Shown here: piece by piece, positions 1 through 10,200 of the stretch
Position numbering within the stretch: the stretch's first letter is position 1
Layout: each line of letters opens with the position of its first letter
From: Theodoxus fluviatilis
Taxonomy: Eukaryota > Mollusca > Gastropoda > Cycloneritida > Neritidae
Length of the DNA stretch: 64,000 bases
Assembly: GCA_034096865.1 (NCBI GenBank)
Contig: JAWQFJ010002771.1
Location: 117,001-181,000 of the forward strand
Direction: 5' to 3'
The notes under the pieces: generated by a model
Databases searched by the model: none
Told to the model about the DNA's origin: nothing
The model's input: only the letters and a program-made list of their open reading frames with translations
Program-made: the position numbers and the translations under genes

Positions 1-369
1 AAAGGTTAAGGTTCAGAGAAGCACCCGCGACAAACACCTCCATGGCTGGGTTCAGTTAATTAGGAGAAAGGCTTTGTTTAGGCTTTGCAATAAATTGCCA
101 TGAGTGCTCATCTCTGAACATTTATCTACACCTTCAAAAGAAACGTGCCTCTGGTTCTCCAAGAGGATCACATATGATGTGTTGGGATTGCCTGTAAGAG
201 ACCCGCCTCAAATCTTCGTCTTCTCTAAGGTTCCCCCTCTTGGACACCTGGAGGTTTAGAGTAAAAATTCTACCCATCTCCACATGATGAACTGGATAGT
301 GAATATCAAGTAATAATTTTTCAGCATACAACGGGAGATACATTCGTGCAGAAAAAAAAATGGTTAATC

Positions 370-1560
370 AGTTGTGACCATCACAGCCTTCTGCCTCAAA
401 GAAATTGCCAATGAAAATGTGGCCATTATTGATTCCTGTCTCAAGGGCATTGTTGGTCATAATGTGACCAACAGCTACCTCTGCCTCAGGTGAACCGTCA
501 GTCAACTCCCAATTCATGGATATTGTCAAAGTGTGCTCAACACGGACTTCAACCTCATGAGTGTAGCTGGTCAAAGTGGGACATCAGTGACTTCTGCCTA
601 AAGGATTGCAAGTCAAAGCGGGATGTCAGTGACATCACATGGGTGTGTCAGTATGACATCAGTTACCTCTACCTCATGGGTATTGTCAAAATGTCCCATT
701 GGTACCATTTTCCTCAAGGGTATTATCAGTTAAAATGTGACTTCTACACCTGTAGGTACTAAGTGCAACACGGCAACTTCTGTGTCATGAGTGCAGCCAA
801 AGTTCTGTGGCGAGTTACCCCATGGATATTGCGAGTTATTTCGGAACATCAGTGGATGGATGGAGTATTACAGCCTATCAATAAGCCCGAAAATCACTAA
901 TAGTTTAAAGAAAGTGCAAGTCAAGTCATGATGTCCCTAGTTCTTCACCTCTTAGGAATCGTGGAGATGCTGTGGGTCTATTCTGACCCCTAACCCACTG
1001 GGCGTGGAATATCAGTGACTTCTGCTTTGTGGCATGGATACCGTCAGTAAGAGTGTGAGATCAGTATCTTCTGCCTCCTGGGTATCGTCAGTCAAAATGT
1101 GATAGCGACTTTTACCTCATGGATACTGTCAGTCAAAAGGTGACATCAGTATCTTCTGTCTCGTGGGTATTGTCAGCAAAAATGAATGAATGAATTAATG
1201 AAGTGTTATGTCCTATCAGTCTTTGTAGGCTATGTAAGGCCATTAATCATGAAATCAATTACTCTTTAGAGTACGCACAAATCATGATGTCCCTAGTTAT
1301 TCAACCCTTACAAATGGCATGAGTGGCAGGTCATTTCTTGCCCTGAATCCACAAGGGGCAGATACTGACAGTCAAAATGAGACAGTATCCTTTGCCTCAT
1401 GGGTATTGTCAGTCAAAATGGGACCCATCAGACTTCTGCATCATGGATATTGTCAGCGACACTTTTTACAAGTGCACCATCTCATGGGTATTGTCAAACT
1501 CACCGATTTCTACTTCATGGATATTATCATGCTAAATGCAACCCAATTTCTGTTTCAACC
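370..1560. repeat. Degenerate minisatellite, units about 43-47 bp
   Basis: A phrase of the type 'CTCATGGGTATTGTCAGTC' followed by 'AAAATGTGACATCAGT' recurs many times with substitutions and small indels (clear around 510-700, 1000-1190 and 1340-1545). No protein-like frame persists. The short ORFs through it in several frames are incidental. The first 365 bases hold nothing I recognise. Confidence 0.7.
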
Positions 1561-1577
1561 ATCATTGCAAAGAAAAA

Positions 1578-2394
1578 ACAAGAAGGGCAAAGCCCATACG
1601 ACTCACATGCTTGACCTTGACCTTTATATGACCTTGACATTCAGGTGACCTTCAAGTTCAAGGTCAAACAACTAAACCTACCAATGACATCATACACAAA
1701 GAAATGCTTTACACATTTTTCCTACCAAAATACATGTGACCTTGACCCAAGGTCAAGGTCATGCAACACAAAGCTGTTAATTCAAGACATAGGAAGCACA
1801 ATGGTGCTTATTGGCACTTTCTACCATGAGATATAGTCACTTTTAGTGGTTCACTACCCCATTTTGGTCACATTTCATAAGGGTCAAAGTGACCTTGACG
1901 ATATGTGACCAAATGTGTCTCATGATGAAAGTATAACAAGTGCCCCACATAATTATTAAGTTTGACACAGTTATCTTCCATAGTTCAGGGTCAAGGTCAC
2001 TTCAAAATATATATACAATCCAACTTTGAAGAGCTCCTGTGACCTTGACCTTGAAGCAAGGTCAACCAAACTGGTATCAAAAGATAGGGCTTGCTTTGAC
2101 CTATATACCACTTGTAGCTAAGGTCGCCATTCTCAATAACGTGGGAGAAAATTGGGAAAATGTGAAAAATGACTGTTTTTGAGACCACATTTATGGCTCC
2201 TGTGACCTTGACCTTGAAGCAAGGTCAAGTCACTATGTATGTTTTTTGAGGCCTTGTCATCATACACCATCATGCCACATTTGGTGTTGATAGACTTAAT
2301 AGTCTCCGAGAAAAATCCAACGTTTAAGTTTTTTACGGACGGACGCCACGGCTCAGTACATAGACTCACTTTTGCTTCGCATGTGAGTCAAAAA
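1578..2394 (+). mobile_element. AGGTCA element, copy 1
   Basis: Starts at ACAAGAAGGGCAAAGCCC and ends at GCATGTGAGTC plus an A run. GACTCACATGC near the left end is the inverted complement of GCATGTGAGTC near the right end. The interior carries many TGACCTTGA/TCAAGGTCA motifs. The 62-90 residue ORFs that recur in each copy run in several frames and look like no known protein, so I treat the element as non-coding and non-autonomous. Confidence 0.85.
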
Positions 2395-3045
2395 GGGGTC
2401 AGTGGGATGGACTGGACCTTAAAATGTTTGGCACTTTTACACCAGATTTTAACAAATCAAATTTATTGTGCAGAAAAAACTTTTTGTAATTGTAGATTCA
2501 TTTAGTGCTCATTGGGCAGGAAGATGGGACAGCATACAGTTCTGTTTCCACTTTTATGAGGGTCAGCAGGGGAAAAAAAAGGGTTGGGGTGCTGAGACCA
2601 CTTCTTTTTCCTTCTGAATTGCCACCTGCAAGCAAATGCAACTGATGACATGTCCCCACAACTTCAACTCAAGTTGCTTTAAATTATCTACCCTTGTGTC
2701 CACTGGTAATTGCCAAGCATAGGCATCCCTAACTTCTTACCAACATCTAAGAAAAGTCTGCATTAGGCAAACTTGTGTACAGCTATTGGAGGCACTGGAG
2801 GCTTTCAAAATGGAGAAACCATTCTGCGTGGGAAATGCATACTACAGCACTAGGAAAGCATCCAGGCACTCTCATCCCTCCAGACAACCTGCCTATGGAC
2901 TAATCAACTTTCAATGCCAGCATATTACCCAAGCATTGCTGCCCTCAGCATTGCACTCGTTTCATCAAGCTATGCAGGTGTACAAGAGGTTTTCACTAGT
3001 CACCAACTCTACTCAAACCAAAAGACACACACACACAACAAATCA
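2395..3045. other. Intergenic stretch downstream of the AT-hook gene
   Basis: No repeat, RNA gene or convincing coding exon seen. An ORF at 2786-3058 has no recognisable features. Confidence 0.4.
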
Positions 3046-3049
3046 GTCA

Positions 3050-4230
3050 ATTAAGTGATACAACTTTATTTCAGACATGGTTAAAAATTTGCAAGACATA
3101 CATCTAGGTCTGCAAGGATGTAGTAACACGTACAAACGGCAATGGGATACAGTCATACCAGGGAGTTGGGACAAAGAAGTGGATGACACTCACTGCTTTT
3201 GATGTAGCTGCCTATGGTGGTGCAAGAACTTTAAACAGAAATGCCAGATCCCAGACTGTAAGGTCACATAAGACACAGCCACTTTTGAAGTTTGTCGCTT
3301 TCCATAAACTTGAATTATCATCATCTCATCATGTTCCCTGTCAAATCTTATTTTAAAAACTACTCATTATACATGGCAAGAATACAATGTGGAAGTCCAT
3401 GCATTTTCTGCTCAAGATTTGTCAGTTTGCAAGCAGCAAACAAAATAGCCTCATTTATTTCTTAGACTGCCATATGTGGAATGCAAATTCCTTTTATTAC
3501 TTGCATATTTACAAGTTAAAGGTACTTAAAGATAAAGTATTTAAAACGTACCAAGGGAATCTATGGGACAAGAAAAAAGCTACTTGAAGAATACATCGGC
3601 TTTGGTATCTATACCGAACAGAAATCCCCACTTAATGCAAAACTTATCCCTGCACACTGGCTGTTTTGCGGGACTAACTTTTGGCAGTGATTCTTTGGAG
3701 CGAAAGAGACAAATGCAATTACCAGTTACAGATACAAGCTTTTGCTTTGAAACATGAGATTCATGACAGAAAAAAGAAAAACACCACTCACCCAAATTAC
3801 CAATCACTGAGGAGTTAAACAGTCCACTTACATGCCCAAAGAATACAAGTCTTCCAAAACAAAGCCATGACGACAAAGCCACATTTCCATCTGACTCTCA
3901 AAATGCACTTTTGTATCTTTTGGCTTTGAACAAGGAAAGAAGACTTTTTCAGGCAGGTCACCGACATAAAAAAAATGAGGTGACATGGAAACCCTAACAT
4001 GTCCAAGACACTGCTAACAGTTACAGAACATCAAACCAGTCATCCACAAAGCACCGTTAATTAGAATGTTTTGAGGTGTCAACAGTCATGCTCAGGCTAG
4101 GAACAACACAAAATCAATGAAATACCATGCCTAGGAGACGATTGTGGTTTTCTTATTGGCAAAACATGATGGATGTAAACAGATGCGACAAAGAATGGAA
4201 AACTTGATCCTGGGCCTTGATCAGTTCTCA
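3050..4230 (-). other. AT-hook gene, last exon: stop codon plus 3'UTR
   Basis: After the acceptor CTTTCTTTTGCAG the exon opens directly with TGA (4228-4230), ending the protein at ...PAKAK. About 1.2 kb of non-coding sequence follows to an AATAAA signal (TTTATT on the plus strand, 3065-3070), so cleavage is expected near 3045-3055. Small ORFs inside are not supported. Confidence 0.65.
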
Positions 4231-7200
4231 CTGCAAAAGAAAGGTAAAAATGCTTATTGCCTAGCCAACCCTTTGCTGCATGGTACAGCAATACAGTAAG
4301 AATATACTATTGCACCAGTTGCTAGTTTTATGTCTGCTGAAAAGCCCCTCAATCAAACCCTAAACAACAATCAACCATGATGAATTCCGAGTCAAGCAGA
4401 TGATCCTACTTCACAAATGCCAGTCATGAGGTGCATTGCCTCATGTGAGAAAAGCTAGGATCTTGCAAGACAGGTCAGTGCCAACATTAGACGGCATTTA
4501 CATTCTGTTAACATTATGTTGCCATCAGGCTACTCCTTGCAAGATTCTCACTTACCTAGCATTCTGGCATCACACCCCTGGACCCCCCCCCCGGTTTGGC
4601 TTCGGTTTTGGTACTCAGTGGTGTGGCCACATGTGATTGGTGTGGCTTAGTGGTACAGACGGACCAAGGATCGATACAAGTTGGCGATTTTTATGACGCG
4701 CCCGGCTGGCGCATACACATTGAAAGTAACGTGCCATTCTGATAAAATATGCGCAAATGGCGCGGGCGCGCCAACAATCTGAAGCACTGCAGATTATGTC
4801 AAACACTTTCATAGTTACACACCCTTTGCACTGACCACTCCAAATATACTGGCAAACCTTCAGAGGGGGCAGTCAAACTTATGAAGGATATGTCTAGAAC
4901 ATTTTATTCCCTTATTCAGCACATACTTCTTGTACTTGCTGCTAACAACACCTCATCAACTTTTATCACCATTGACAAGAGGAAAAATCAGCAGTGAGTT
5001 ACAATGCCTCACAAGTGGATTTTTGTTCTCTCAATGCGTATTCATTCATTTCCACAACCATACCTTGGCTTTGGCAGGCCTGCCGCGTCCTTTCTTCCCA
5101 GGCGAGGCCTTGGCATCACCCTGTAGCCACATAAAGCGAACTATTCACTGACATTCAAGACAATCACTAATTGCTTTGTGCATAGTGAACAGTTGGTGAT
5201 CATACAATTGATTGATATGCCCCGAGAAGAATATTTTTCCTCATTTCTGAATGGTGGATTCCTCCCATATGACCTCTATAGGCACATAAGCATGAAAAGG
5301 TTTCAAAATTTAGTCTTAAATGAAGAGAAAGGATCAAGCAAAAACCACAGGTACGAAATGGCCAAAATCAACTGTTAATCTTACTCATTGGGTATCACTT
5401 CTCTAACATGCCAGTGGTCACATCAGAAACAATTACACATTCACTTGATATTTCCACTGTTAGTTAACATGTTAGCATCAGCTGTTTAGATTAGTTGAAT
5501 GACTAGGTCAAATCATTGATACATAAACATGCAAAGCATCCTACTACATAAGTGAAGTTGCCATCATTGCTATCATCATTATTGGTGATCTCCATGTCGA
5601 GGCTTGCCCTCATCTCTCCAAGACTGCCAACATTCCACCTACAGTATTCTTGCACATTTTGAAAAATCCCTTACCTTCCCTTCATCCCCCTTTGTGTCAG
5701 CCTTATCTTCCTCTGCTTTTTTGGGCTGAGAACACAGAGCAAATACAAGCAATAGAATACTCCTAAAAATAAAAACACATAGTAGCAAAACATTTCTGAA
5801 CATAAATACTAGTCCTATTAAGCATCAATTACAGCAGTTTTAACACAAGAAGCAGAGCTGCCAAATGCTACTATTTGGCATAGTTTGCTAAGCTGAAAAG
5901 GTCTCTGCTATGTTGCCATTACATTTCCATTTGCTACACCCGGCTAAAAATGTTCAAGCATTACCCTTTTTTCCTCTCTACATGGAAGCACACAGTTGTT
6001 AAAGATAGATTCATAGGCCTAACAAGCAGTGCACTATACACCATAAAAGAATTGGCCAATCATAAAGCTTCTTTCTAAGGGCTGATGTGTGGTGTCATGT
6101 TCCAATCAACAGGGTTTGTACAGGTTTTTAGATACAAAATTCCATGACTTTTCCATGAGCCTCATTAACATTTTCCATGACTTAGCGTACTGTGATACAT
6201 GACAGTTTTAAAGAGAAAAGTGTATGGCGCACGACCAAACTCACGCACAATACACCCGTTGTAAAAAAGTTCTAATTCTTTTGATTATATTTTAAAGCAG
6301 ATTGATTCAAAAACTGTCACGTATCACAGTACGCTAAGGCTGCCTCTCTCATGTTGGACACATCAAACTCTTTTTCACAAAATTGGCACTGCCATCCCAT
6401 TCAGTTTCACTCGCATGACCAACTCACGGAATTTTCCGTCTCGTGTCCAAGTGTCTTGCAATCGACACTTTCTAGGCATGATGATATTCTCAAAGAAACA
6501 CTGCACCACAAACAAAACAAGCTCTTTTCACTTTCTCCTCGTTTGAACCAACTGACCCTACCGGCGTGGAAATGAAACCAGGTCACCTAGCCAAAGAACC
6601 AATCAGGAAGCAGAAGACAAACAAGCCTTTAAAATTAACCAATGGGATGCAAGGGCACGTTTTCCTGTCGTTCGCAGCGTGTAAAAATAGATTGAGAGTA
6701 TCGCGAGAAGCACAGCCTAGAAAACATTTTTTTCTTTCTTCTTTTAAAAATTTATTAAATTCCATTACTTTCCATGTCATAAATCCATGATTTTCCAGGC
6801 CTGGAAAATGAAAAATAAAATTCCACGACTTTCCAGGTTTTCCATGACCTGTACGAACCCTGAACCAATGTACACTAAATTGTAAAATTTGGCTGGCGGC
6901 CATGTCACAAGTTTTACAGAATGAAACCAAAAAATCAGACTGGAAAAGCTGCTGCTTCTGAATAGAGTCCTTAAAAAAACAAGAGCAGATCAGACTTTTT
7001 AGACAAGACAAAAAAAACACAAAAAAAAACATCCCCCCATAAAACCTGCATTGAAAGTTCCACAGCATACACCAGGCATTTTGTTGCACATACAACCTGC
7101 ACTTACAAGTGAGTCATGGCAGGCTTGCCAACGTAGAACAAGAAGGGCAAAGCCCATACGACTCACATGCTTGACATTGACCTTCACATGACCTTGACCT

Positions 7201-10200
7201 TCAGGTGACCTTCAAGGTCAAGGTCAAACAACTACACCTAGCAATGACATCATACACAAAGAAATGCTTTACACATTTTTCCTACCAAAACACGTGGCCT
7301 TGACCCAAGGTCAAGGTCATCCAAGGTCATGCAACACAAAGCTGTTAATTCAAGACATAGGAAGCACAATGGTGCTTATTGGCACTTTTTACCATGAGAT
7401 ATGGTCACTTTTAGTGGTTCACTACCCCATTTTGGTCACATTTCATAGGGTCAAAGTGACCTTGACCTTGATATGTGACCAAATGAGTCTCATGATGAAA
7501 GTATAACATGTGCCCCACATAATTATTAAGTTTGAAACAGTTATCTTCCATAGTTCAGGGTCAAGGTCACTTCAAAATATGTATACAATCCAACTTTGAA
7601 GAGCTCCTGTGACCTTGACCTTGAAACAAGGTCAACCAAACTGGTATCAAAAGATAGGGCTTAATTTGCCCTATATACCATATATAGGTGAGGTATCCAA
7701 TCTCAAAAACTTCAGAGAAAATTAAGAAAATGTGAAAAATGGCTGTTTTTTAGACAACATTTATGGCCCATGCGACCTTGACCTTGAAGCAAGGTCAAGT
7801 CACTATGTATGTTTTTTGACGACTTGTCATCATACACCATCATGCCACATTGGGTGTTGATAGACTTAATAGTCTCAGAGAAAAATCCAATGTTAAAGTT
7901 TTAAACGAACGCCCGAAACGGGTGAGTACATAGACTCACTTTTGCTTCGCATGTGAGTCGAAAACACTTTGCACCAATTAGGCATGAGGAACAAGCCAAG
8001 GCAGCAACATTATCATTAGCCGCATACTAAAACAAGAAGGGCAAAGCCCACACGACTCACATGCTGAGAGGATGTGAAAAATGGCTGTTTTCTAGACAAC
8101 AATTATGGCCCATGCGACCTTGACCTTGAAGCAAGGTCAAGTCACTATGTATGTTTTTTGACGACTTGTCATCATACACCATCATGCCAAATTGGGTGTT
8201 GATAGACTTAATAGTCTCCGAGAAAAATCCAACATTAAAGTTTTTTTTACGGACGACACAGGTGACCTAGTATGAAAGTATAACATGTGTACTACAATGT
8301 TATGAAGTTTGGAAGAGTTATCTTCCATTGTTCAGGGTCAAGGTCACTTCGAAATATGTATACAATCCAACTTTAAAGAGCTCCTGTGACCTTGAAGCAA
8401 GGTCAAGTCACTATGTATGTTTTTGTATGCCTTGTCATCCTACACCATCATGCGAAATTGGGTGTTGATAGACTTAACAGTCTCCAAGTCTCCAAGAAAA
8501 ATCCAACATTAAAGTTGTTTACAGACGACAGGACGCCCGGACGGACGACACGGGTGACCTAGTATGAAAGTATAACATGTGTACTACAATGTTATGAAGT
8601 TTGGAAGAGTTATCTTCCATAGTTCAGGGTCAAGGTCACTTCAAAATATGTACACAATCCAACTTTAAAGACCTCCTGTGACCTTGACGCAAGGTCAAAC
8701 TGGTATCAAAAGATTGGGATTACTTTGCCCTATATACCATATATAAGGTCAGGTATCCAATCTCAAAAACTTCAGAGCAAATATGGAAAATGTGAAAAAT
8801 GGCTGTTTGTTTAGACATTTGACCTTGAAGCAAGGTCGTCACTATGTATGTTTTTTGACGCCTTGTCATCATACACAATCATGCCAAATTGGGTGTTGAT
8901 AGACTAAGTCTCCGAGAAAAATCCAACGTTTAAGTTTTTTACTGACACCCGGACATAGACTCACTTTTGCTTCGCATGCGAGTCAAAAATGCACCAAGGC
9001 TACTAGTGCTGTTTTTTTAGTCTGATTTTTAGTTAGGTCACACACATTGATTAAATCTGGTTAGCACTATGAATATGTGTTTTTTTTAATCAATGTTTGG
9101 AAATGCTCAGTTGAGGTTTCTGCTAAGCATACACCCCATCAGGGGTTGGCAGCTCTGATAAAGCACTAGCAGAAGCAAAAGAGGTGGGGTAGAGATAGAG
9201 GTGAGACAAAGAGGACAGCCAAAACTTGAAGAATGCACAAGAGAGAGAAGATATCAGGTGTCAGGCAATGAAGGTTTCTAGACTTTGAAAGCCACCACCA
9301 AAAAAGCCTTGGAGAGCACTAGAGGCCACCAAAAGTAAGGTGAATAGAAACCCCCCTCCCCTTCTTCCAATTTTGAATGTTGTGCTCAATATTGAGTGTT
9401 ACATCCCTGTATTATGTACACACCACACACAGTTCTCCCTTGTCATTTCTAAACTATTCAATCCACTCAGAAAGAGATGCATGCACATCCTCACTTGAGC
9501 CAGACCAGGGTAATTACATCATCTAAGGCCAACCAAAAAAAGTTGAGATTAATAATATAGTTTATTCATACGCACATGTCCCTTGACAGGCAAGTTCATG
9601 GCGTTTACAATCCAAAGAATCAACACTCATACAACCGCTTAACTCCACATTCCTACAAAAACTCACACACTACACACATAAACAAAAACAAAAACTAAGA
9701 TCCAATAGAACAAACTATACAATATACACAGCACTTGCAGGCAAGGTCAAGTAAGGCGAAGCAGCTCAGCGGGAAAGGCGGATCGGAAGAGGTGGGTCTT
9801 TAGAGCACTTTTGAACTGGGGCAGTGTCAGAATGACGGACTGAGAGAGGGATACTATTCCAGGTTACAGGTCCAATATAGAAGGCATGCTGTCCTCGAGT
9901 TTTCTTGTTACGGCGGGGGACCTTAAGCATTCTAGAGTCAGCAGCTGAGCGTAGAGATCTGGAGGACGTGTAGACTAAGAATTTCTGTAAGAGCGTGTGG
10001 TGCGGTGTTGTCGATGGCCTCGAAGCACAAAGTAGCAAGTTTATAATCTATTCTCTGAGAGATGAGTGAAGTGTATGTAGGNNNATGCACTGTACTGAAA
10101 ACAGAGCTGCCAACCCACCATCATGCCAAAGAGTAGCATCCAGAGCTTTTTGGAGTAGCATTTAAGAAATAGGCGTAGCACACACGCAAAAGAAGGAAAA

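Noticed and set aside
6583..7095. 170-codon minus ORF
   Set aside because: Spans the border of a hAT-like element and unique sequence; low-complexity Phe/Cys-rich, no recognisable domain.
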